Assembly (NCBI RefSeq): GCF_007362775.1
Contig: NZ_CP041692.1
Coordinates: 2,542,001-2,606,000 of the forward strand
From: Microlunatus elymi
GTDB taxonomy: Bacteria > Actinomycetota > Actinomycetes > Propionibacteriales > Propionibacteriaceae
Length of the DNA: 64,000 nucleotides
Direction of reading: 5' to 3'
Below are positions 35,329 through 43,661 of the stretch, piece by piece. Each line of letters begins with the position of its first letter. The stretch's first letter is position 1. The notes beneath the pieces were generated by a model. It searched no databases, was not told where the DNA came from, and was given only the letters and a program-made list of their open reading frames with translations. The position numbers were made by a program, and so were the translations under genes.

Positions 35329-36371
35329 CCCGGCAGACCTGGACCGCCTTCGTCGCGGCCTTGGCCTTCGTGCTGGCCGCCGTGTGTCTGGTGGTGATGC
35401 CGGTTCCGTTCGTCACCTGGACTCCCGGGTCGACCACCGACACGCTCGGCAAGGTCAACGGTCAGCCGGTGATCAGTATCAGCGGCACCAGCACCTACCC
35501 GACCAGCGGTGTGTTGGAGCTGACCACGGTCTCCGAGACCCGCGCCGATTCCCGGCTGTCGCTGCCGGAGGCGCTGCTGGCCTACTTCCTTCCCGACCGG
35601 GACACCCTGCCGCGCGACATCATCTATCCGCCCGGCAAGACAGCCGCCCAGGTCAACAGCGAGCAGCGGGTGATGATGGAGACGTCCCAGGACAACGCGG
35701 TGGTCGCGGCGCTGCGATCGGCCGGCCAGCGGGTGGTGCAGCGGCCGGCGGTCGCCTCGGTCCGGGTGGGCAGCCCGGCGTACAACAAGCTGCAGCCGGG
35801 CGATCTGATCCTGACCATCAACGGCACCGACGTGACCAGCAACGATCAGGCCGAGGATTTGATCCGCAGCAGCAAGCCGGGCGGCACGCTGCTCTTCGAC
35901 GTGCTGCGCGATCGCAAACACAAGCTGGTCAAGGTTTCCCAGGGGACCGACAGCGAAGGTGGCGACGATCTGGCCGGCATCACCATCGGCGACGGCTACG
36001 AGTACGCCCCCGACATCTCCTTCGATCTCGGCGAGGAGATCGGCGGTCCGAGTGCCGGGTTGGTGTTCGCGTTGGCGATTTACGACAAGATCACGCCCGG
36101 TGCGTTGCTGGACGGCCATCGGGTCGCCGGCACCGGCACCATCACCGCCGACGGCGTGGTCGGCCCGATCGGCGGAATCCAGCAGAAGATTGCCGCCGCC
36201 TCGTCCAGTGGCGCCACGATCTTCCTGGTGCCGGCCAGCAACTGCGCGGACCTGGCCGGCCTGCACACCGATCTCAACCTGATCAAGGTGGCCAGCCTGG
36301 AGGACGCGATCACCGCGATGGACGACGTGGCCGACGGGCACACCACAGCGCTGCCCCGGTGCAGCCGGTGA
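35325..36371 (+). CDS. membrane-anchored PDZ-Lon (S16) protease
   Basis: A 348-residue protein with one N-terminal membrane anchor (FVAALAFVLAAVCLVVM), a PDZ domain around GSPAYNKLQPGDLILTINGT, and a C-terminal Lon-type protease domain. The catalytic dyad is visible as Ser243 in GGPSAGLVFA and Lys288 in GIQQKIAAA, spaced as in Lon. The catalytic part should lie outside the membrane. It is the counterpart of mycobacterial Rv3194c and Bacillus YlbL. It starts in the moaE stop codon. Confidence 0.9.
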   Translation: MTRQTWTAFVAALAFVLAAVCLVVMPVPFVTWTPGSTTDTLGKVNGQPVISISGTSTYPTSGVLELTTVSETRADSRLSLPEALLAYFLPDRDTLPRDIIYPPGKTAAQVNSEQRVMMETSQDNAVVAALRSAGQRVVQRPAVASVRVGSPAYNKLQPGDLILTINGTDVTSNDQAEDLIRSSKPGGTLLFDVLRDRKHKLVKVSQGTDSEGGDDLAGITIGDGYEYAPDISFDLGEEIGGPSAGLVFALAIYDKITPGALLDGHRVAGTGTITADGVVGPIGGIQQKIAAASSSGATIFLVPASNCADLAGLHTDLNLIKVASLEDAITAMDDVADGHTTALPRCSR

Positions 36372-36454
36372 CGGCCCGACCCGTTCCGGCGACGCCGGCA
36401 AATCCCGTACCTGCAAAACCCGACCGAAATCCGACCCGAACGGCTGAATGACTG

Positions 36455-37099
36455 ATGAGTGAACAGACTCCCGATCCGAGCACCGAACCGCAGCACGGGG
36501 ACGGTCCCGAGGACGGCATCGCCGCCGGCGGCGAGCAGATCCTGGACAGTGCCGACGCCCTGGTGGCCGCGCTGATGGAGTTGGAACGCCACGTCGGCTC
36601 GGACGGGTGGGATCAAGCGCCGCGGCTGTTCGCACTGGTCCGTACCGATGCGGTGATCGCCGCCGAGCCGGAGATGGCCGAACAACTCGGGCTGCGCGGC
36701 ACCGCCGACGGCGGTCACCCGGACGCGCTGACGGCGATCGAGCAAGATCATTTCCAACCCACCAACGATCTCCTGGCCGATCTCTCGACCATCGTCTGGC
36801 CCGAGGCGGTCCAGGGGTGCGCGCTCAGCCTGGTGAGCAGCTTCCTGCCGGCCGACGCCGAGGTGGACATCCCGGACGATCCCGAGGAGGCCGCCGAGTA
36901 CGTGGCCGGGCACGAACTGCAGCAGGAGATGCGGGTGGTGGTCGGTGCCGACCGCGAAGATCATCGGCACGGCGTGGCCAGGCTCCGGAGCCAGCCCGAC
37001 GAGCTGCTCGGAGCCCAGGACCTGGTGCCTGGGTTGACCGAAGCGTTGGCGCATACGCTTGCCGAGCCGGAAGACCCGATCGTCGCCGACCAGGAGTAG
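36455..37099 (+). CDS. PPA1309 family protein
   Basis: A 214-residue soluble, acidic protein of the actinobacterial PPA1309 family, function unknown. The first ~30 residues are low-complexity (MSEQTPDPSTEPQHGDGPED); the core contains RLFALVRTDAVIAAEPEMAE and VWPEAVQGCALSLVSSFLP. It sits between the PDZ-Lon protease and UPF0182, a conserved arrangement in Propionibacteriales. Start ATG 36455; the 83-nt gap before it shows no obvious promoter. Confidence 0.8.
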   Translation: MSEQTPDPSTEPQHGDGPEDGIAAGGEQILDSADALVAALMELERHVGSDGWDQAPRLFALVRTDAVIAAEPEMAEQLGLRGTADGGHPDALTAIEQDHFQPTNDLLADLSTIVWPEAVQGCALSLVSSFLPADAEVDIPDDPEEAAEYVAGHELQQEMRVVVGADREDHRHGVARLRSQPDELLGAQDLVPGLTEALAHTLAEPEDPIVADQE

Positions 37100-37111
37100 T
37101 GAGAAGACAAC

Positions 37112-39982
37112 GTGAGCTCGATGCAGGCGCGGATGCCGCGACGCCGAAGCGCCATCCTGCCCTTCCTGATCATCGTCGCTGCCCTGGTGGTGGTGCTGGC
37201 GATCTACACCAACATCTGGACCGACCGGCTCTGGTATCAGTCGCTCGGCTACAGCGGCGTGTTCAGCAAAATGCTGCTGACCCGGCTCGGGTTGTTCGCC
37301 GGCTTCGGATTGATCATGGCCGCGGTGGTCGCGGCCAACGTGGCGATCGCGCATCGGGTCCGTCCCCGTACTCGGCCCGGCGGCAACACCAGCCCGATGC
37401 TGGAGCGCTACCGGGTGATGCTGGAGTCCCGCTTCACCATCGTGATGGTGGTGCTGGCGGTGATCGCCGGGCTCTTCGCCGGCGGCATCTCCACCGGGCA
37501 GGCCAAGACGTATCTGGCCTGGCAGAACGCGACCCCGTTCGGTGTCAAGGATCCGAAGTTCGGTCTGGACATCTCGTTCTTCGTCTTCGCCTACCCGTGG
37601 TGGGAATACGTGCTGTCGTTCGTCTTCACCACGTTGATCTTGAGCGCGATCGCCGCCGCGATCGTGCATTACGTGATGGGTGCGATCCGGCTGAACGCGC
37701 CCCGGCGCGGTGGCACCTCGGCGGCGCAGGCGCACCTGTCGATCCTGGTCGGGCTGGCGGTGCTCGTCCGCGGCGTGCAGTACTGGTTCGATCGGTACGG
37801 GCTGCAGCTGGGTGACGGACCGCGCTTCACCGGCCTGCGCTACACCACCGATCACGCAACCCTCAACGCACAAACGATTCTGGCGGTGATCGCGCTGATC
37901 TGCGCGGCGCTGTTCTTCGCCAACGCGGTGCTGCGGCGCTGGGTGGTCCCGACCATCGGACTGGTGTTGTTGATCTTGTCCGCGATCATCCTCGGGATGG
38001 TCTACCCGGCCATCGTGCAGGGCACCATAGCGGGCCCGAACGAGGCGGACAGGGAACAGCCGTACGTCCAGCAGAACATCAATGCAACCCGTGCCGCCTA
38101 CGACGTCGACAACGTGAAGATCACCAGCTACGACGCGAAGACCACGGCCACCGCAGGCCAGTTGAAGCAGGACGCCTCCGTGCTGCCCAGCATCCGGTTG
38201 ATGGATCCGGCGAAGATCGGTCCGGCCTTCGAACAGTTGCAACAGGTGAAGGGCTACTACCAGTTCCCGCCCGAACTCGACGTCGATCGCTATCAGCTCG
38301 GTGATTCGAAGACCGAGACCGACACCGTGGTGTCGGTCCGCGAGCTCAATCAGGCCGGGATTCAGGACCCGAACTGGAACACCCTGCACACCGTCTACAC
38401 CCACGGCTTCGGCCTGGTGGCGGCGTACGGCGGCAAGGCCAGTCCGACCGGCGAACCGGATTGGATCGTCGGTGACATCCCGCCGCAGGGGCAGATCAAG
38501 CAGAAGCAGTCGCGGATCTACTTCGGCGAGCTGAACGACAACTACTCCATCGTCGGCGCCAAGCCGGGCGGCAAGTCGCTCGAGCTGGACACGCCGACCG
38601 GTGGCCTGGACAACGGCCCGAAGACCAACACCTACTCCGGCAAGGGCGGGGTCGAGCTGAACGGTTGGCGTCGATTCCTGTACGCGTTGAAGTATTTCGA
38701 CGCCAACATCGTGCTGTCGGACCGCGCCCGCGGCGACGCCAAGATCATCTACGACCGGGATCCGAAGCAGCGGGTGGAGAAGGCGGCGCCCTGGCTGACC
38801 GTCGACCGGGACGCCTATCCTGCGGTGGTCGACGGCCGGGTGGTCTGGATCGTCGACGGCTACACGACCGCCAACAGTTATCCCAACAGTCAAAGGGTTT
38901 CGCTGCAGGATGCCACCAGTGACACCCGCAGCCGGGTCGGCACCATCGGCACCCAGCCGGACACCATGATCAACTACATGCGCAACTCGGTGAAGGCCGT
39001 GGTGGACGCCTACGACGGGACGGTGAAGCTCTACGCCTGGGACGAGAGCGACCCGGTACTGAAGACGTGGGAGAAGACCTTCCCGGGCACCGTCTTGCCG
39101 AAGTCGGACATCAGCGCCGATCTGATGCAGCATCTGCGCTATCCGCAGGACCTTTACAAGGTGCAGCGGGAGATCCTCGGCAAGTACCACGTCACCAACG
39201 CGTCGGACTGGTTCAACGCGACCGATCAGTGGGCGATCCCGAACGATCCGACCGCGGCCGAGGGTGAGGACACCAAGGAACCGCCGTACTACCTGACGGT
39301 GCGGATGCCCAACCAGGACACCGCCGACTTCAGCCTGACCAGCGTGTACGTGCCGAACGGTCGGCAGAACCTAGCCGCCTACGCGGCGGTGAACTCTGAC
39401 CCGACCAGCCCCAACTACGGGCAGTGGGAGATCCTGCGGGTGCCGGCCGAGAGCCAGATCGACGGTCCCGGGCAGGCCTCGAACGCGATCCGGGCCAACG
39501 ACGCGGTGGCCACCGCGTTGCGACCGTTCACCCAGGGCAGTGGTACCAGCGTGACGTGGGGCAATCTGCTCACCCTGCCGCTCGGCGGCGGACTGATGTA
39601 CGTCCAGCCGGTCTACACCTCGCAGCAGGGCAGTGGCGGTGGTCAGTACCCGATCCTGCGGTACGTCGTGGTGAAGTTCGGTGCCTCGGTGGGCATCGGA
39701 ACCACCCTGCAGGAGGCGCTGGACCAGGTCTTCAAGGGCGACGCCGGAGCCAGCACCGGCGAGAACAATTCCGGAGGCGGCAACACCGGCTCGACCGGCG
39801 GCACGCCCGGCACCGGCAAGGTCGACGAGGCACTCGCCCGATCCGAGCTGCAGCAGGCCGAAGCAGCCTTCAAGGACGCCGACGCAGCGCTGAAGAGCGG
39901 CAACCTCGGCGAGTATCAGACCCAGACCAAGAAGGCCGAGGACGCGGTCGCCGCCGCCGTCCGCGCCCTCGGCGGCAGCTGA
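37112..39982 (+). CDS. UPF0182 family large membrane protein
   Basis: A 956-residue protein: about seven membrane helices in the first ~310 residues (e.g. ILPFLIIVAALVVVLAIYT) followed by a large extracytoplasmic domain. A Gly/Ser-rich linker (GENNSGGGNTGSTGG) leads to a short C-terminal coiled-coil-like segment (ELQQAEAAFKDADAALKSG). This is the UPF0182 architecture (Rv3193c). The function is unknown. Start GTG 37112, ATG 37121 possible. Together with PDZ-Lon and PPA1309 it forms a conserved envelope-associated block. Confidence 0.92.
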   Translation: MSSMQARMPRRRSAILPFLIIVAALVVVLAIYTNIWTDRLWYQSLGYSGVFSKMLLTRLGLFAGFGLIMAAVVAANVAIAHRVRPRTRPGGNTSPMLERYRVMLESRFTIVMVVLAVIAGLFAGGISTGQAKTYLAWQNATPFGVKDPKFGLDISFFVFAYPWWEYVLSFVFTTLILSAIAAAIVHYVMGAIRLNAPRRGGTSAAQAHLSILVGLAVLVRGVQYWFDRYGLQLGDGPRFTGLRYTTDHATLNAQTILAVIALICAALFFANAVLRRWVVPTIGLVLLILSAIILGMVYPAIVQGTIAGPNEADREQPYVQQNINATRAAYDVDNVKITSYDAKTTATAGQLKQDASVLPSIRLMDPAKIGPAFEQLQQVKGYYQFPPELDVDRYQLGDSKTETDTVVSVRELNQAGIQDPNWNTLHTVYTHGFGLVAAYGGKASPTGEPDWIVGDIPPQGQIKQKQSRIYFGELNDNYSIVGAKPGGKSLELDTPTGGLDNGPKTNTYSGKGGVELNGWRRFLYALKYFDANIVLSDRARGDAKIIYDRDPKQRVEKAAPWLTVDRDAYPAVVDGRVVWIVDGYTTANSYPNSQRVSLQDATSDTRSRVGTIGTQPDTMINYMRNSVKAVVDAYDGTVKLYAWDESDPVLKTWEKTFPGTVLPKSDISADLMQHLRYPQDLYKVQREILGKYHVTNASDWFNATDQWAIPNDPTAAEGEDTKEPPYYLTVRMPNQDTADFSLTSVYVPNGRQNLAAYAAVNSDPTSPNYGQWEILRVPAESQIDGPGQASNAIRANDAVATALRPFTQGSGTSVTWGNLLTLPLGGGLMYVQPVYTSQQGSGGGQYPILRYVVVKFGASVGIGTTLQEALDQVFKGDAGASTGENNSGGGNTGSTGGTPGTGKVDEALARSELQQAEAAFKDADAALKSGNLGEYQTQTKKAEDAVAAAVRALGGS

Positions 39983-40497
39983 GCCGGTGCGCCTGGTCCT
40001 CGTTGGAGACAGCCACCTCGCGCGGACCTCTGCGCGATGTTGGGCACCGTCGAACGTGCTCAACGTCGCCAGGGGCGGGGCGTCGAGCCGCGATCTCAGT
40101 ACGCAAGTCGTCGGTACGAAGATCACCGACTCCGATGTCGTCGTCCTGTCCGTCGGCACCAACGATGCGGCGCCATGGCAGCAGGTGCCCGTCGATGAGT
40201 TCGCCGAGAACCTTTCGCGGTTCTGCTCATCGCACGTCCCCCGGAACTGGATCTACCTGGCATGTCCCGGCGTTGACGAACGGTGTCTCAATCCAGTCGG
40301 AGATCGCACCAACGCGATCATCGCTCCCTAGCGCGAAGCCGCAACCGCGGTGATGCCTGGTGACGCACGGACTATCCGTACTGATCAACTGATCGCACCA
40401 CTCGGCTCCGATGCGTTCATCGACGACGGCGTGCATCTCACGACGGCGGCGTACGAGCTCGTCATGAGATTTCCCCGAAATCGTGAAGGGTTTCGGT

Positions 40498-41394
40498 TTA
40501 GGCCGCTGCCGGTTGGTCAGCGGTGATCATCTCGTATTGGTCGGGTGGCAGCAAGGCCGCGCCGCTGTGCCGTCGTTGGACGTTGTAGAACTGGTGGCAC
40601 CAGGCCAGGACGACAGCCCTGGCTTGGGCTTTGGTTTCGAAGTGGTGGCGGGACAGGACTTCGTGTTCGAGGGTGGAGAAGAACGACTCCGCTGCCGCGT
40701 TGTCGAAACAGGATCCGACCCGTCCCATCGACTGTCGGATCCCGAGTTTCTTCTTACACAGCAGGGAAAAGTCCTTCGCTGTATACGTTGATCCACGGTC
40801 GGAGTGGAAGATCACACCCTCGATGTGGTCCCGGCCACCGCGGACCGCCGCGGCGATCTTGATCGCATCACAGACCAATGGCGCGTCGGGGTGATCGCTG
40901 ATCGGGCAGGCCAGCAGCTTGCGCGAGAACAAGTCGATCACCGTGGCCATGTAGAGCTTGCCCTCATCGGTCGGAATCTCAGTGATATCGCCACACCATT
41001 TGCAGTTCGGCGCCCGGGCGGAGAAGTCCCGCTGCACCAGGTCCGGGAACTTGGCCGCCTTGCGGTCCTGTTTGGTCAATCCCTTACGGTGTTTGCGTTT
41101 TCTGCCCTGCAGGCCTTGGCGGGTCATCGAGTCGGCGACCGTGTTGTGGCCCACCCTCCAGCCGGCATCGACCAGATCCCGGTGGATCCGCGGTGAGCCG
41201 TAGGTACGACCGGACGCCTCAAACATGGCCAGCACCGCAGCATCCAGCTCGCGGCGCCGCTGCTGTCGGTCGGTGACCGGGGACTTGATCCACTTGTAGA
41301 ACCAGCCCACACTCAGGCCGAGGATGGCGCAGCAGACCGCGATCGGGACGCGGTAGAAGGTCCTCTGGTCGGCGATGAAGCGTGCCACGCTCAC
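40498..41394 (-). CDS. IS3-family transposase OrfB (DDE integrase domain)
   Basis: About 298 residues with an rve integrase core: first Asp in KWCGDITEIPT, then ATVIDLFSRKLL, second Asp in VIFHSDRGSTYTAKDF, and the Glu in DNAAAESFFSTLEHE, completing the DDE triad. The N-terminal part is the HTH_21-type segment. GTG at 41394 overlaps the orfA stop (GTGA) and has GGAGG 7 nt upstream, so re-initiation is possible; the frame is also open further upstream (-1 relative to orfA), which would allow a frameshift fusion. Confidence 0.95.
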   Translation of the reverse strand: MSVARFIADQRTFYRVPIAVCCAILGLSVGWFYKWIKSPVTDRQQRRRELDAAVLAMFEASGRTYGSPRIHRDLVDAGWRVGHNTVADSMTRQGLQGRKRKHRKGLTKQDRKAAKFPDLVQRDFSARAPNCKWCGDITEIPTDEGKLYMATVIDLFSRKLLACPISDHPDAPLVCDAIKIAAAVRGGRDHIEGVIFHSDRGSTYTAKDFSLLCKKKLGIRQSMGRVGSCFDNAAAESFFSTLEHEVLSRHHFETKAQARAVVLAWCHQFYNVQRRHSGAALLPPDQYEMITADQPAAA

Positions 41395-41681
41395 CTCATC
41401 GCCTCCTTCACCCACAGGACCACGGAACGCTTGAGAACATCACGCTCCATCCGCAGCTCGGCGTTCTCAGAGCGCAGCCGCTTCAACTCGTCAAGATCAT
41501 CTTTGGACAGGCTATTGACGCCTTCACGCTGTTCACGGTCCCGGGCCACCCAGTTGCCCAGGGTGCCCTCGTTGACCCCCAGGTCACGGGCGACCTGCGC
41601 GATCGACTTGTTGGACTCGTGCACCAGCCGCACAGCGCCCTCGCGGAACTCCGCGTCGAACTTCCGTCGCTTCTCTGGCAT
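41391..41681 (-). CDS. IS3-family transposase OrfA (helix-turn-helix)
   Basis: A 96-residue protein: MPEKRRKFDAEFREGAVRL, then a helix-turn-helix (SIAQVARDLGVNEGTLGNWV), then a leucine-zipper-like segment (LKRLRSENAELRMERDVL). It binds the terminal repeats and partners with OrfB. No A-rich slippery heptamer is visible in the overlap with orfB. Confidence 0.93.
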   Translation of the reverse strand: MPEKRRKFDAEFREGAVRLVHESNKSIAQVARDLGVNEGTLGNWVARDREQREGVNSLSKDDLDELKRLRSENAELRMERDVLKRSVVLWVKEAMR

Positions 41682-41771
41682 GACAACTCCTCATAGTGCA
41701 TGCCTTCACGAAAGTGGGGGATTTCCATCATCGATGCCGTGATGGCGGCAGTCAGCCCGCGCGACTTCTGA

Positions 41772-42293
41772 TGAGAGTGCGTGCTCTCGGGTCTTACGCG
41801 GTGTCGGCTCCCTTGGCGCGTCCGGCGGTTGTCCGAGCTTGCGAGGGTTGTCCGAGCAAACGCTGCGGAGATCGGCGATCCAGGGCTGGTTAGCTCGGCA
41901 AAGTCTGCAGAAGCTCGGACAAGGGCTTGGACAGGTGGCGATTGCGCTGCAGACGGGTCAAGCGCGACCGGAATCCTGGTCTTCACTGATCCGTCTTGAT
42001 CCCAGGAGGTTCAGGATCCCCTAGGCGCGTCTATGAGTGCGGTAGCTCCTTCGATTCGGGCAAAGGTGGGGATCGGGAGTGCCGGGCGTTCGTTTTCCAA
42101 CCATGGTTGGGTTGTAGGTCCTGGATCGTGCTGCCCGGCATTCCTTTCCAGCCCTGGGTGAAAAACGTACGGCGGCAGAGTGCGGTGGTCAGCTTGCCGC
42201 GCTCCGTGTCCCGGATTTGAGGAGGTTCTGGTCGCTCTGAGCGCCGTATGGGTGCGGTAGCTCCTGGGATTCGTCGCAGGTGGCCCGTTTTGA
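41772..42293. other. non-coding interval with a direct repeat pair
   Basis: About 520 bp between the broken hydrolase gene and the M16 peptidase operon. No gene with a ribosome binding site is visible. Its composition is less GC-rich and codon-like patterns are absent, as in decayed mobile DNA. It contains two imperfect ~55-bp direct repeats (42004-42058 and 42220-42273). Confidence 0.6.
42004..42273. repeat. pair of imperfect ~55-bp direct repeats
   Basis: Both copies begin AGGAGGTTC and end with TATG(A/G)GTGCGGTAGCTCCT followed by two differing bases and GATTCG; the middle is more divergent. Copy 1 is 42004-42058, copy 2 is 42220-42273, 216 bp apart. Confidence 0.75.
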
Positions 42294-43661
42294 TCAGGTC
42301 AGGTCGATCACGGTGACGTCGTCGAAGCCGGCGGCGCGGATGGGTTCGGTGATCTTGTCGGCGTCGCCGGCGATGGCCAGGGTGAGTCCGTCGGGATCGA
42401 CCAGCGAGGTGTACGCGGCCGCAGCGGACTCCGGGGTCACCTCACGCAGCGCGGCGAGCCGCTGATCGAGGTAGTCGTCGGGCAACTGAGCCAGCGCCTG
42501 CACGGCGGCCTGGTCGGCGACCCCGTCGGCGGTTGCGTACCGCAGCGGCGAGACGCCGGTGAAGTAGTTCACCGCCTCGTCCACCTCGGTCCGGGTGAAC
42601 GGCTTGTCACTGATCGACAGCAGCTTCCCGGCCTCGGTCAACGCGTCGCCGATCACCTCGGTCCGGAAGGATCCCGAGACCGCGAAGGTGCCACCGGTCC
42701 GCAGCGGCTGGAAGCCCATCCGGACCCCGTACGTGTAGCCCAGTTGCTCTCGCAGCACACTGTTCAGCCGGGACAGGAACGCACCGCCCATGATGTACGA
42801 CGCGATGCTGATGTCGGCCCAGCGCGGGTCCGAGCGGTCGATGCCGAAACCACCGAGCTGCAGGTCGGCCTGGACCGCACCCGGCCGGTGCACGATCACT
42901 GCACGACGAACACCTGCGATCGGCGGTTCATGATCAACACTGATTTGGTCATCAGCACGCCAGTCGCCGAAATGCTGTGCCACCAGCGAATCCACGTCGT
43001 CGGGCAGTTCGCCGGCGATGATCAACTTCGCGCCGCGCGGACCGAAATGATCATGGTGGAACTGCCGCGCCCGCTCGGCGGTGATCGCTGAGACCGTCGA
43101 CGGCTCACCCTCGGTCAGCCGACTGTAGCGGCTACCGGCGGCGAACACCGAACGGCGGAAGGCGATCGCGGCGGCCTGGGTCGGGTTGGCGTGGGCCTGC
43201 TCGATCTCGGCCAGCCGCAACTGCACCTGCCGATCGACGTCCGCCTCGTTCAAGCCGGGCGTTCGTACGGCCTCGGCCAGCAGCGCCAGCGCCGGCGACA
43301 GCCGCCGGTCCGGCACGTCCAAGATCAACTGCAGTCCGGAGGAGGCGACGTCGACTCCGAAACCGGCCCCGGCACTCTCCAGCAGTTCGGCGAATTCGTC
43401 GGCGCTGTGCTCGTCCGTCCCTTCGTCCAGGGTGCGGCAGGTGATCGCGGCGATGCCTTCCAGGTCGGCCGGCTCGGCGGCCAACGGCACGTCCAGCACC
43501 AGGCTCGCGGAGACGACGTGCTGACCCGGCAGCCGGTAGCTGATCTGTTCGAGGCCGTTGTCCAGTGTCTGCCGCGTCGGGCTGGGGAAGCTCCACGGCT
43601 TCGGCGGCGCGATCTGCGGCCGCGGGCCGAACTGGGGAAGCGGGCCCATACGGTCGGTCAT
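42294..43661 (-). CDS. M16-family peptidase-like protein, inactive partner
   Basis: A 455-residue insulinase/pitrilysin-fold protein. The place of the HxxEH zinc motif reads EGIAAITCRTLDEGTDEHS, so the zinc site is absent. It keeps the C-terminal M16 region with ATADGVADQAAVQALAQLP and the R/Y-type LREQLGYTYGVRMGF segment. This fits the beta-like subunit of a two-chain M16 peptidase. Its ATG overlaps the stop of the active partner (ATGA), supporting a heterodimer. Confidence 0.88.
   Translation of the reverse strand: MTDRMGPLPQFGPRPQIAPPKPWSFPSPTRQTLDNGLEQISYRLPGQHVVSASLVLDVPLAAEPADLEGIAAITCRTLDEGTDEHSADEFAELLESAGAGFGVDVASSGLQLILDVPDRRLSPALALLAEAVRTPGLNEADVDRQVQLRLAEIEQAHANPTQAAAIAFRRSVFAAGSRYSRLTEGEPSTVSAITAERARQFHHDHFGPRGAKLIIAGELPDDVDSLVAQHFGDWRADDQISVDHEPPIAGVRRAVIVHRPGAVQADLQLGGFGIDRSDPRWADISIASYIMGGAFLSRLNSVLREQLGYTYGVRMGFQPLRTGGTFAVSGSFRTEVIGDALTEAGKLLSISDKPFTRTEVDEAVNYFTGVSPLRYATADGVADQAAVQALAQLPDDYLDQRLAALREVTPESAAAAYTSLVDPDGLTLAIAGDADKITEPIRAAGFDDVTVIDLT

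Larger units (their letters stand above)
40465..41727 (-). mobile_element. IS3-family insertion sequence, 1263 bp, with TCA target duplication
   Basis: Imperfect 25-bp terminal inverted repeats beginning TG: left TGAGATTTCCCC... (40465-40489), right end 41703-41727 read inward as TGGAAATCCCCC...; both end TCGTGAAGG and 17 of 25 positions match. Direct 3-bp duplications TCA flank it (40462-40464 and 41728-41730). It holds orfA and orfB transcribed on the minus strand. Both ends and both ORFs look intact, so it may still be mobile. Confidence 0.93.
39987..41771 (+). pseudogene. SGNH hydrolase gene, broken by an amber codon and an IS insertion
   Basis: The frame starts at GTG 39987, 4 nt after UPF0182, with block I VGDSHL and block III SVGTNDA of SGNH/GDSL hydrolases. 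A TAG at 40329 interrupts it. The same frame continues with block V (DDGVHLT, catalytic D and H) up to 40464, where an IS3 element is inserted. Removing the element and one TCA copy joins GAGCTCG-TCA-TCGATGCC in frame, ending ...AVSPRDF at TGA 41769. The ancestral gene would have had 173 codons including stop (519 bp). Both lesions make the product non-functional unless the amber is read through. Confidence 0.85.

Noticed and set aside
36080-39190. Open frame of more than 1000 codons antisense to UPF0182 and neighbours
   Set aside because: No ribosome binding site or domain, and it overlaps three well-supported genes.
41391-41450. Programmed -1 frameshift site in the IS3 element
   Set aside because: The frames are arranged suitably but no slippery A-rich heptamer is visible; a GTG with a good Shine-Dalgarno at the orfA stop explains orfB expression as well.
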